From positions 18,189 through 82,188 of the forward strand of contig NZ_SSXV01000024.1 in the NCBI RefSeq assembly GCF_009469595.2: a DNA stretch of 64,000 bases, read 5' to 3'. Position numbers and translations under genes: made by a program. This DNA comes from Thauera sp. 2A1 (GTDB lineage: Bacteria > Pseudomonadota > Gammaproteobacteria > Burkholderiales > Rhodocyclaceae). A model generated the notes under the pieces. That model had not been told where the DNA came from, did no database searches, and worked only from the letters and a program-made list of their open reading frames with translations. Position 1 is the stretch's first letter; each line of letters starts with the position of its first letter. This document shows positions 43,508 through 51,607 of the stretch, piece after piece.

Positions 43508-44815
43508 TCAGAGCGCGGTCTGCGCGTCCGCCGAGGCGAACATCTTGTTGATATCGCCCGAGGTCACCGGCTTGCTGGGATCGCGTTGCGGAGCTGCGCC
43601 GCCGAGGCCCAGCGCCGGCTCGATGCTGACATGCGTCGCCTGCGCGCGCAGCGCACCGACGGTGCAGTTCTCGCGCCCCAGGATGGCGAACGGGTCGTAA
43701 GAGAATTCGCGCATCGCGTTGAGGTGGCTGATCTTGTTGATGATCTCGTCGGGCAGGTTCTTCGCCTGCTGCCAGAACACGTCCGCGGAGTTCGGCCAGG
43801 TGCAGTCCGAGTGCGGGTAGTCGCACTCCCACGTGACCATGTCGACGTTGATCGAGTCGAGGTTCCTGAGCCCGAACGCATCCTCGATGAAGCAGGTGAT
43901 GAAGTGCTCGTTGAAGATGTCGCTGGGCTTCTTGCCGCCGAAGTTCGAGTTCGTCCAGGCGTGGTGGTGGTTGTGCGTGAAGTCGGCGCGCTCGAGCAGA
44001 TACGGGATCCAGCCGATGCCGCCTTCCGACAGGGCCATGCGCAGCTTGGGGTACTTCTTCCACATGGGTGCCCAGATCCAGTCCGCCGCCGAGTTGGAGA
44101 TCGAGATCGGCATCGACGTGATCCAGGCGTCGATCGGCGATTCATCCGAGGCGTGAGCCGCCTTCACCCCGGTGCCGATGTGGCAGCAGATCACGACATT
44201 GTTCTCTTCGCACGCCTTCCACAGGGGATCCCAGTGCGGGTTGTGGATCGACGGGTAGCCATGCACGGTCGGGTTGTCGGACAGCGTGATGGCATGCACA
44301 CCCTGATCGGCCATGCGCTTCACCTCGGCCGCGGCGGCCTGCATGTCCCACCATGGCACCATCATCAAGGGGATGAAGCGACCCGGAGCAGCGTTGCACC
44401 AGTCATGCAGGTGCCAGTCGTTGTAGGCCTGGATGGCTGCAAGGCTGACGTTTTTGTCCGGCATGACCTGGAAGCGCTGGCCGGCGAAACCGGGGAAGGT
44501 CGGGAAACACAGCGAGCCGAGCACGCCGTTCGCATTCATGTCGTCGACCCGCGCCTTGATGTCCCAGGTACCACGGCGCATCTGTTCGTAGGAGAGCGGC
44601 TCCATGCCGTACTCCTCCTTCGGACGCCCGACCACCGAATTCAGTCCCATGTAGCCCGTTGCCTGCTCCTCGAACACCCAGATGTCGCGGCCGTTGCGGT
44701 TTTCGACGCGCGGCTGGCGGCCCTTGTACTTGGCGGGCATGTGGCGGTCGAAGGCGCCACGCGGTTCGATCGCATGGTCATCGACGCTGACAAGGATGAG
44801 ATCTTCGAGCTTCAT
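43508..44815 (-). CDS. amidohydrolase family 2 protein (ACMSD-like), second copy
   Basis: A 435-residue TIM-barrel metal enzyme with the modified N-terminal metal motif VSVDDHAIEPRGAF (D-x-H), a central CCHIGTGVKAAH with histidine ligand, SEGGIGWIPYLLER, and ECDYPHSDCTWP with the C-terminal Asp. It is about 70 residues longer than the copy at 7046-8137 and only distantly related. Proteins of this branch commonly sit in steroid and terpenoid clusters with P450s and acyl-CoA dehydrogenases; the reaction is unknown. It is the first gene of the unit behind the operator at 44900-44924. Confidence 0.86.
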   Translation of the reverse strand: MKLEDLILVSVDDHAIEPRGAFDRHMPAKYKGRQPRVENRNGRDIWVFEEQATGYMGLNSVVGRPKEEYGMEPLSYEQMRRGTWDIKARVDDMNANGVLGSLCFPTFPGFAGQRFQVMPDKNVSLAAIQAYNDWHLHDWCNAAPGRFIPLMMVPWWDMQAAAAEVKRMADQGVHAITLSDNPTVHGYPSIHNPHWDPLWKACEENNVVICCHIGTGVKAAHASDESPIDAWITSMPISISNSAADWIWAPMWKKYPKLRMALSEGGIGWIPYLLERADFTHNHHHAWTNSNFGGKKPSDIFNEHFITCFIEDAFGLRNLDSINVDMVTWECDYPHSDCTWPNSADVFWQQAKNLPDEIINKISHLNAMREFSYDPFAILGRENCTVGALRAQATHVSIEPALGLGGAAPQRDPSKPVTSGDINKMFASADAQTAL

Positions 44816-44899
44816 GTGTGTGTCCCCTGTTGGAGTGGCGTCCGCGGTGGGCGCGAACCGGTTATGAGCCTCTATCTTAGAGCAAGAAATTCGTTTTGT

Positions 44900-44924
44900 T
44901 AAACACTTTTTTGCTTTGTGTTCA
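44900..44924. promoter_or_regulatory. operator dyad upstream of amidohydrolase/acyl-CoA dehydrogenase unit
   Basis: TAAACACT-TTTTTGCTT-TGTGTTCA, halves matching at six of eight positions. It is framed by an outer inverted repeat TTCGTT (44890-44895) and AACGAA (44930-44935) on nearly the same centre. It lies 85 bp before the amidohydrolase start, in the short region behind the stop of the P450 gene. Confidence 0.75.
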
Positions 44925-44977
44925 TGTTTAACGAAATTTCCAGATCGGCCGGAGGCTCAGCCGGTCCGCGCGCCACC

Positions 44978-46252
44978 TCAATCCCAGATGACCGGGACGG
45001 AGTGAGGGCCACGAAGCTGTGCGCCCGTAATCCGCGGCTTCGGCTCATCCGGGTCGAGGCGGATGTTCGGGAACAGATCGAGAATGGCGTTCAGCGCCAC
45101 CTGGAGCTCGGTCTTGGCGATGAACTGCCCGATGCACATGTGAGGGCCGAAGCCGAAGCCGAATGAAGGCTTGAGCTTGCGATCGATGTCGAACTCTTCG
45201 CTGCTCTCGAAGGCTTCCTCGTCGCGGTTGGCGGAAGAAACGATGCACTGGACCATGGCACCCTTCGGGATGCGGACGCCGCCGAGTTCGAGGTCCTGTG
45301 CCGCCTGACGCACCTTGAAGGTCGCCACGGGCTCGAACCGGATCGCCTCGTCGATGGCCTTGCCGACCAGGCTGCGATCCTTGCGGACCCTGTCGAGCAC
45401 GTCCGGACGCTCGAGCAGCAACACCATCAGCGAGCCGAAGGTCCGCGTCGTGGTCTCACCGGCAGCCGGGAGCAGCGAACGCACGAAGGTCGTGATCTCG
45501 TGGTCATCGAGCTTGCGCCCTTCGTATTCGGCCCGGATCAGGCGGCTGATGAGGTCGTTTCCTTCGGCGCCGCGTTGGCGCACGGCGACGACGGCTTCCT
45601 TCACCGCGTCGTAGAGCGCCTGTGCGGCTTCCATTGCAGCCTTGCGCGCAATCGCGGCCTTTTCGGCGTCCACCTGCGGGCCGGCAAGGATCGCCAGCGC
45701 CCATGCCGCATACTGTTCGATCTTCTCGGGTTCGTCGTCGGGAAAACCGATCAGCGCGTAGATCAGGCGAATCGGGAAGTGGAGGCCGAAGTCCATCAGG
45801 TCGGCCTTCTTCTTCGGCACCAGCGGCAACAGGTACTCGTTGCGCACGATGGGATCCATCTTGCTGTCGCGCCACGTGTTGACCACGTCGGGCATGAAGA
45901 TGGGCTGCAGCAGGCCGCGTGCCTTCTTGTGCGCCTCGCCGTCCATGCCGGTGAGGATCAGGCCGTCGAAGAAGGCCCCCAGCCCTTCGGCGATGAAACC
46001 GCTGGTGTAGTTTGCGGCATCGCGCAGGACGGTCATCACGTCCTTGTATTTGAACACGGTGTAGGTCGGCCGGTTCGGATCCAGCCCTGCGATGTTCGGC
46101 ACGCCGAGCTTGCCCATGAAGTTCTCGGCAATGATCGGCGAGTTCTTCCGCATCTCGCGGTAGATCGCATGCAGATCGACATCCTCACCGCGGTAGTTGT
46201 CGGCCACTCCGGCGAACGCGCTCTCCAGCGTAACGTCCTTGACACTGCTCAT
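44978..46252 (-). CDS. cytochrome P450 (copy 1)
   Basis: A 424-residue bacterial class I P450 without membrane anchor. The I-helix reads LLPAAGETTTRTF (A-G-E-T), the K-helix E-x-x-R lies in DEAIRFEPV, and the heme motif is FGFGPHMCIGQ with C373. It is a clear paralogue of the P450 at 56162-57436: same length, identical PSFGFGFGPHMCIGQF and RSLLPAAGETTTRTF. Clusters for abietane diterpenoids carry two such P450s (DitQ, DitU), which hydroxylate the terpenoid skeleton. Electrons could come from the [2Fe-2S] or [3Fe-4S] ferredoxin of this window. Confidence 0.94.
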   Translation of the reverse strand: MSSVKDVTLESAFAGVADNYRGEDVDLHAIYREMRKNSPIIAENFMGKLGVPNIAGLDPNRPTYTVFKYKDVMTVLRDAANYTSGFIAEGLGAFFDGLILTGMDGEAHKKARGLLQPIFMPDVVNTWRDSKMDPIVRNEYLLPLVPKKKADLMDFGLHFPIRLIYALIGFPDDEPEKIEQYAAWALAILAGPQVDAEKAAIARKAAMEAAQALYDAVKEAVVAVRQRGAEGNDLISRLIRAEYEGRKLDDHEITTFVRSLLPAAGETTTRTFGSLMVLLLERPDVLDRVRKDRSLVGKAIDEAIRFEPVATFKVRQAAQDLELGGVRIPKGAMVQCIVSSANRDEEAFESSEEFDIDRKLKPSFGFGFGPHMCIGQFIAKTELQVALNAILDLFPNIRLDPDEPKPRITGAQLRGPHSVPVIWD

Positions 46253-46362
46253 TTCGTCTTCCTCCGTTGGCGCACCGCCCGGTCGTGAACGAACACGCTG
46301 TGCCGGCCATGTGCAATGGCCTCGACACGGTGCCTTCACGCCGGATAAGACGGCGCTGTTTC

Positions 46363-46387
46363 TGAACATTTTTGCGCATAGTGCTCC
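46363..46387. promoter_or_regulatory. weak operator-like site upstream of P450 copy 1
   Basis: TGAACATT-TTTGCGCAT-AGTGCTCC has a good left half and centre but a right half out of register by about one base. It is placed 110 bp before the P450 start, where a promoter is expected. Confidence 0.35.
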
Positions 46388-46517
46388 ATTTAATGCGTAC
46401 TGCCAAGTGTTCAAGCAGGGACCGGGGCAGGCCGGAGGACACCTGCCCTGCCTGGGCGGGAATGCTGACGTGGCGCGCGTTAGTGCAGCCGACAGTGCAA
46501 CGGTTCTCGCTCCTGCA

Positions 46518-47288
46518 TCACGGAATCATGAGTCCACCGTCGACGGCCAGCGTCTGGCCGGTGATGAAGCGCGCCCCGTCGCTCATCATGAACACCACGA
46601 AAGGCGTCATGTCGCGATCGGGGTCGCCGAGCTTGCCGCCGAGCGGGATCAACCCGGCCATCATCGCGTCGTGCGCCCGCAGGGCATCTTGGTCCATTCG
46701 TGCGCGGTGGGCGTCGTACATGGGTGTCCACATGCCCGGCGCAGCGGCATTCACGCTGATGCCGTGTCGCCCCCACTCCTTCGCCACCGTTCGGGTCCAG
46801 CCGAGGACCGCTGCTTTGGCGGCCGAATAGTGGGCACACCCGGGTAGCCCCATGACCCCCGCCGCGGAGCCGAAGTTGAGGATGCGACCGCCCTTCTCCC
46901 GCAGATGCGGAAAGACGGCCTGGTTGGTGTTCAGGGTACCGCGCGCATTGACGTCGAATATGAGGTCCCAGTCAGCCTCGACGATCGCTTCGGCCGGCGC
47001 CGCGCGCTCGACGCCGGCGATGTTCACCAGTCCGTCGAGGCCGCCCAGCCAGGCGACAGCCTGCGCGACGATCCTATCGACTTCGGCACGCTCGCGAATG
47101 TCGCAGTGGAAATACCTCGCCTCGCCCGAGGCTCCCACATTGGCGCGCGCCACTTCCGCGCGGCCGGCCTCGTCATTCACGTCCAGCGCCGCCAGCCGCG
47201 CACCGGCCGCCACCAGTCCGCGCAGTGCACTCGCACCGATGCCCCCTGCGGTGCCGGTCACGATGAGGCGTTTTCCGCTCAGCTGCAT
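46518..47288 (-). CDS. SDR-family oxidoreductase
   Basis: A 256-residue classical SDR: TGTAGGIGASALRGL near the N-terminus, VNIAGVERAA, and an intact active site AHYSAAKAAVLGW. The end (ARFITGQTLAVDGGLMIP) is complete. Its start overlaps the end of the MFS gene by ten bases, so it belongs to the long leftward unit that begins at 54353. Likely substrate: a hydroxylated or CoA-bound intermediate of the P450 and acyl-CoA steps. Confidence 0.9.
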   Translation of the reverse strand: MQLSGKRLIVTGTAGGIGASALRGLVAAGARLAALDVNDEAGRAEVARANVGASGEARYFHCDIRERAEVDRIVAQAVAWLGGLDGLVNIAGVERAAPAEAIVEADWDLIFDVNARGTLNTNQAVFPHLREKGGRILNFGSAAGVMGLPGCAHYSAAKAAVLGWTRTVAKEWGRHGISVNAAAPGMWTPMYDAHRARMDQDALRAHDAMMAGLIPLGGKLGDPDRDMTPFVVFMMSDGARFITGQTLAVDGGLMIP

Positions 47289-48508
47289 GTCCTCTCCTCC
47301 TGTTGTGGATGTTCCTCGCGGCGCGCGGGAACCCCGTTGTCCGTGTCGATCCGACGGGCCTGCAGGCCTCCGAGACCGAGCGCCGCGGCCATCACCCAGA
47401 ACAGCACGGCCGCGCCGGCACTCGCCCCAATGGCGCCAAAAAGGAGGGGCATCGCGGTCATCGAGGCGTGCACCGTCATCGAGCGGAAAGCCAGCGCCTC
47501 GCCGTGCCGCTCGCGGGGCGTGACCTGATGCAGCGTTGCGAGAATCGTCGGTTGGATCGCGCCCAGCGCAAGTCCGAGGGTCGCGGCGCACAGCGCCATG
47601 GCCCATGCACTCTGGAGCAGTGGATACAGCACGAACACCAGACACGTGATGAAAAGCGCCCCCGCAAGCAAATGGCGTCGCGGCAGGCGTTCGGCCACAA
47701 ACGGGATCACGACGCGCACCGACATCGACGCCACCGCATAGGCCGCCAGCACCGCCCCCAGCGCCGACGCGCTGAAGCCGCGTTCGACCCCGAGAATCGG
47801 CAACGCGAAGCCATGCACGTCCCAACTGGCCGACACCAGCCAGTTGACGAGGAGCAGGCGCCGGAACGACGGCAGGCGGAGCAGGCCCCAAGCGGACGTC
47901 TGCTTGCGGTTCAACGCGGAGACCGACGCCCGGCTTTCATGCGGGACCGCCTGGGCGATCACCAGGGTCGCGAACGGAAGCAGCGCGAGCGCGGCGAACG
48001 CCGCCGAAAAGCCGAGATGATCGATCAGCACGCCGGCCATCATCGGCCCGAAGAGTCCCGCCACGGCCGGAGCGAGCGCGATCCAGCTGAACACGCGAAG
48101 TCGATCCGCCTCGTCCCGCGCGAATCGGCTGGCCGTGCGCTGGATCGCGATCATGCCGAAACCCGAGCCCGCGCCGCACAACGCAGCGGCCGCACACAGG
48201 GCAATGAGATGGGGTACCGACGCTGCGAGCAACGCACCCGCGAGCGACAGGCCGGCCGCAATGCGCACCGGCAGATGGTAGCCGTGCCGATCGGCAAGCC
48301 GTCCGGCCGGGATAGCGAAGATCGCGGGAAAGAGCGCGAACATCGTCATCACGAGCCCCACCGCCCACTCGGAATGCCCCAGCCGAAGGACGCTCAGCGG
48401 CGCGGCCAGGCGAGCCCCCTGCACGCAGGCGTGCAGTCCGACCTGGCATGCGACCAGCGCCACCAGGGCGCTACGCATGGATGTCGGGGAAACACCGCGC
48501 CCATTCAC
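47279..48508 (-). CDS. MFS transporter
   Basis: A 409-residue twelve-segment MFS protein. The second-third loop has the motif FAIPAGRLADRHGYHLP (MFS motif A). The start codon overlaps the stop of the phosphotransferase-like gene (ATGA), which fixes the start although an internal ATG exists ten codons later. It is unrelated in detail to the two other MFS proteins in the window. Uptake or efflux of a pathway compound is likely, with unknown direction. Confidence 0.87.
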   Translation of the reverse strand: MNGRGVSPTSMRSALVALVACQVGLHACVQGARLAAPLSVLRLGHSEWAVGLVMTMFALFPAIFAIPAGRLADRHGYHLPVRIAAGLSLAGALLAASVPHLIALCAAAALCGAGSGFGMIAIQRTASRFARDEADRLRVFSWIALAPAVAGLFGPMMAGVLIDHLGFSAAFAALALLPFATLVIAQAVPHESRASVSALNRKQTSAWGLLRLPSFRRLLLVNWLVSASWDVHGFALPILGVERGFSASALGAVLAAYAVASMSVRVVIPFVAERLPRRHLLAGALFITCLVFVLYPLLQSAWAMALCAATLGLALGAIQPTILATLHQVTPRERHGEALAFRSMTVHASMTAMPLLFGAIGASAGAAVLFWVMAAALGLGGLQARRIDTDNGVPARREEHPQQEERTCS

Positions 48509-49560
48509 GCCCGCACCTCGATCCCCGCGATCGCCGCTTCGAGCAGGCGCACCGCGGACGCATGATGCTGCGCGCCGGTTTCCGCCGGTGCCTTGCCTGC
48601 GCAGGATCGCGCATGGCTCGCCTCGAGCATGATGCCGAGCTTGAAGCGTGCCATCGCGACGTACCAGTCGATCGCCGACAGGTCGCGCGCGGTGCGCTGG
48701 CGATAGTGTTCGATGAGTTCGGCAGTCGAGGGAAGACCGTCGGCGGGCGCGATACGGATGGTGCCGGCGCCCCGCCCGTCGCGGTCGGGCCAGGTCGCGA
48801 CGAGCCAGCCGAGGTCGAGCAGCGGATCCCCCAGCGTCGCAAGCTCCCAGTCGATGATCGCTGCAAGCGCCGGCCGGTCATGCCGGAACATCACGTTGCC
48901 GAAGTGATAATCGCCGTGCATCAGCCCCGGAACGTTGGCTGCCGGCACGTGCGCTTCGAGCCAGTCGGCCACCTCGCGCACACCAGGCAGCGCCTGCGGC
49001 CCCGGCCAACCGGGCTGCTCCGCGCAGCGCTCGAGATGCTTGAGCCAGCGCGGCACTTGCCGCTCAAGAAACCCTTCCGGCCGCCCGAAGTCCGCCAGTC
49101 CGACCGCATCGGGCGCGACCTCGCCCAGGCGCAGCAAGGCATCGACCATCGACAGCCCCATCGCATGGCGCCACGTCGGATCAGTGGCATAGAGCCCCCG
49201 GAGCGGCGTGGGCGTTGCGGTAAAGCCATCCACCGGAGCCATCAGGTAGAACGGCGCACCGAGCACCGACGCATCCCTGCAGGCAGCAATCAGGCGCGGG
49301 TGTGGTACCGCCGTGCCGGCAAGTGCTCCGAGCAGCCGCGCCTCACGGAGAAAGGTCGCGTGGATCTCGGGCTTTGCGCCCGGCGGCGGGCAGCGCAGGA
49401 CGTACTCGGCGCCGTCCCCAAAAAGGCGCAGCAGGACGTTCTGCGTGCCCCCGGTGAGCGGCGTAACGGAGTCGATCGCCCCACTACCCAGCCCCTGCGC
49501 ATCCATCCATTCGGCGAGTCGTCCGAGATCGACCTCCGCCGCCCCCCCGTGAGCGCTCAT
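48505..49560 (-). CDS. aminoglycoside-phosphotransferase-fold protein (ACAD10/11-like kinase domain)
   Basis: A 351-residue protein of the APH/choline-kinase fold. Motifs: TGGTQNVLLRL near residue 37, catalytic MHGDYHFGNVMF (H-G-D-x-x-x-x-N) near residue 215 and IIDWELATLGDPLLDLGW (metal-binding Asp). The acyl-CoA-dehydrogenase-linked branch of this fold phosphorylates hydroxyacyl-CoAs (as in ACAD10/11) so that a hydroxyl can be eliminated. Here an acyl-CoA dehydrogenase gene overlaps upstream by four bases, exactly the expected pairing. A hydroxyacyl-CoA kinase function is inferred from this. Confidence 0.85.
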   Translation of the reverse strand: MSAHGGAAEVDLGRLAEWMDAQGLGSGAIDSVTPLTGGTQNVLLRLFGDGAEYVLRCPPPGAKPEIHATFLREARLLGALAGTAVPHPRLIAACRDASVLGAPFYLMAPVDGFTATPTPLRGLYATDPTWRHAMGLSMVDALLRLGEVAPDAVGLADFGRPEGFLERQVPRWLKHLERCAEQPGWPGPQALPGVREVADWLEAHVPAANVPGLMHGDYHFGNVMFRHDRPALAAIIDWELATLGDPLLDLGWLVATWPDRDGRGAGTIRIAPADGLPSTAELIEHYRQRTARDLSAIDWYVAMARFKLGIMLEASHARSCAGKAPAETGAQHHASAVRLLEAAIAGIEVRA

Positions 49561-50831
49561 CCCAGCACCGCGCTGAACTTCGCCCGTGCAGCGGCCTCGG
49601 CCGTCGGCCGGTGATAGTCCGGGAACAGGTCCTCACAACCGGTGTACTCGCGCAGCAACTGCTTGGCGACGGTGACCTTGTGCACCTCGGTCGGACCGTC
49701 TGCGAGCCCCATCTGGTAGGCGCGCACGATCAGGCCGACGAAGGGCATCTCGGACGACACCCCTATCGATCCATGCACCTGCAATGCGCTCGACGCGATG
49801 TCGTGCAGCACCTTGGGCATCGTCGCCTTCACCGCGGCGATGTCCTTGCGCACCTTCATGTAGTCCTGGTACTTGTCGATGCGCCAGGCAGTGCGCATGA
49901 CCAGCAGGCGGAACTGCTCGAGCTGGATCCACGCATCGGCGATCCTCTCCTGCACCATCTGCTTGTCCGCGAGCAGCGAGCCCTGGGTGCTGCGCGACAA
50001 GGCCCGCTCGCACAGCGCGTCGAGCGCCTTCTGCGACTGGCCGATGACGCGCATCGCGTGGTGCACGCGCCCCCCGCCGAGGCGCACCTGCGCGACGACG
50101 AAGGCCTCGCCCGGCGCGCCGAGCATGTTCTCCGCCGCCACCCGCACCCGGTCGAAGTTCAGGTAGCCATGAGTCGCCTCGGGATCGTCAGGGACGCCGA
50201 CGTTACGGACGATCTCGATTCCCGGCGTGCAGGCAGGCACGATGAACATGCTCATGCCTTTGTAGGGCGACACGGTCGGATCGGTGATCGCCATGACGAT
50301 GTAGAACGCGGCATAGCGCGCGTTCGACGCGAACCACTTCTGCCCCGAAATCAGCCAATCATTGCCATCCTGTTCGGCGCGCGTCGTGAACACTTTCGGA
50401 TCGGCGCCCCCCTGCGGCTCGGTCATCGCAAAACAGGACACGATGCGGTTGTCGAGAAGCGGCTCGAGGTAGCGCGCCTTCTGTTCGGGCGTGCCGTAGT
50501 GCGCGAGGATCTCGCAGTTTCCCGAGTCGGGCGCGTGCGCACCGAACACGATGGGCGCGAACAGCGCGCGACCGAGGATCTCGTTCATCAGCGCCAGCTT
50601 GACCTGGCCATAGCCCGACCCGCCGAGTTCCGGTCCGAGGTGGCAAGCCCACAGATTCCTGGCCTTCACCTCGCGCTGCAGCGGGCGGACCAGCGCCTCG
50701 AAGCGCGGATCGTGGATATTCCAGGGACTGCCGAGGACATGCTCGAGCGGCTCGACCTCGTCGCGCACGAAGCGGTCGATCCAGTCGAGTTCCTGCTGGA
50801 ATTCCGGGTCGGTCTCAAAATCCCATGCCAT
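49557..50831 (-). CDS. acyl-CoA dehydrogenase (ACAD10/11-like)
   Basis: A 424-residue acyl-CoA dehydrogenase. FAD-contact motifs: VSCFAMTEPQGGADPKVF, WFASNARYAAFYIVM, and the flavin-domain end HGSIGVSSEMPFVGLIVRAYQ followed by LADGPTEVHKVTVAKQLL. It lies between an SDR gene (12 bp upstream) and the phosphotransferase-fold gene (4-bp overlap). In ACAD10/11 the kinase and dehydrogenase domains are fused; here they are neighbours. It probably handles a 4-hydroxyacyl-CoA or phosphorylated acyl-CoA. Confidence 0.91.
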   Translation of the reverse strand: MAWDFETDPEFQQELDWIDRFVRDEVEPLEHVLGSPWNIHDPRFEALVRPLQREVKARNLWACHLGPELGGSGYGQVKLALMNEILGRALFAPIVFGAHAPDSGNCEILAHYGTPEQKARYLEPLLDNRIVSCFAMTEPQGGADPKVFTTRAEQDGNDWLISGQKWFASNARYAAFYIVMAITDPTVSPYKGMSMFIVPACTPGIEIVRNVGVPDDPEATHGYLNFDRVRVAAENMLGAPGEAFVVAQVRLGGGRVHHAMRVIGQSQKALDALCERALSRSTQGSLLADKQMVQERIADAWIQLEQFRLLVMRTAWRIDKYQDYMKVRKDIAAVKATMPKVLHDIASSALQVHGSIGVSSEMPFVGLIVRAYQMGLADGPTEVHKVTVAKQLLREYTGCEDLFPDYHRPTAEAAARAKFSAVLG

Positions 50832-50843
50832 CTTCGATCTCCA

Positions 50844-51581
50844 TCAGGCGAGCAGCAGGCCACCATCGACCAGCAGGGTCTGGCCGAGCATGTAGGACGC
50901 CAGCGGCGAAGCGAGGAAGAGCGCCGCACCGGCCATCTCTTCCGGCGTGCCGAGGCGGCCGAGGGGAATATTCTTGAGCGACGCCTCAAGGCGCTTGGGG
51001 TGATCCGTCGTGATGCGGGTAAGCTTGGTCGCGACGAGCCCGGGGGCGATGCCGTTCACGCGGATGCCGTCACGTGCCCACGCTTCGCCCAGCGTGCGGG
51101 TAAGGCCGTAGGCCCCCGTCTTGGAAGCGTTGTAGGCCGGGGTGCCGACCGTGGAATGGAAGGCCGCGGCCGAACTCACGATGATCATCGATCCGCGGCT
51201 CTCGGCGAGCATGTCGTGGAACTTGTCGCCACAGGCCATGAGGCTCACGAGGTTCACATTCACGACCTCCCGAAAGGCCGGCACCTTGAACTCCTCGCGG
51301 TTGTAGCGCACCGTGCCTTGCGAGCAGATCAGCACGTCGAGCCGCTCGAACGGCACCGGCGCGCACGCCACCGCATCGGCGTCGGCCACGTCCACTTGCG
51401 CATACGCGAGTCCCTCGAGGTTCGAGTCGGCCGAATCCGCATAATCGGCGGCGGTCGGTCGCGTGCCCCAGACGTGGACGCTCGCCCCGCGCCGACGGAA
51501 GGCCTGCGCCATGCCGTTGCCGATCCCGCTCGATCCTCCCACCACGAGTACCGTCTTGCCGCTGAAGTCCAGTTCGTTCAC
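50844..51581 (-). CDS. SDR-family oxidoreductase
   Basis: A 245-residue SDR with a GTG start, chosen because AAGGAGAAAC lies upstream and the family domain begins immediately (VNELDFSGKTVLVVGGSSGIGNG). The active site PAYNASKTGAYGL is intact. The end (SYMLGQTLLVDGGLLLA) is complete. It sits between the fused CoA transferase and an acyl-CoA dehydrogenase, so a 3-hydroxyacyl-CoA or hydroxy-ring oxidation role is likely. Confidence 0.88.
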   Translation of the reverse strand: MNELDFSGKTVLVVGGSSGIGNGMAQAFRRRGASVHVWGTRPTAADYADSADSNLEGLAYAQVDVADADAVACAPVPFERLDVLICSQGTVRYNREEFKVPAFREVVNVNLVSLMACGDKFHDMLAESRGSMIIVSSAAAFHSTVGTPAYNASKTGAYGLTRTLGEAWARDGIRVNGIAPGLVATKLTRITTDHPKRLEASLKNIPLGRLGTPEEMAGAALFLASPLASYMLGQTLLVDGGLLLA

Positions 51582-51607
51582 GTGTTCGTTTCTCCTTCGT
51601 CCATGCG

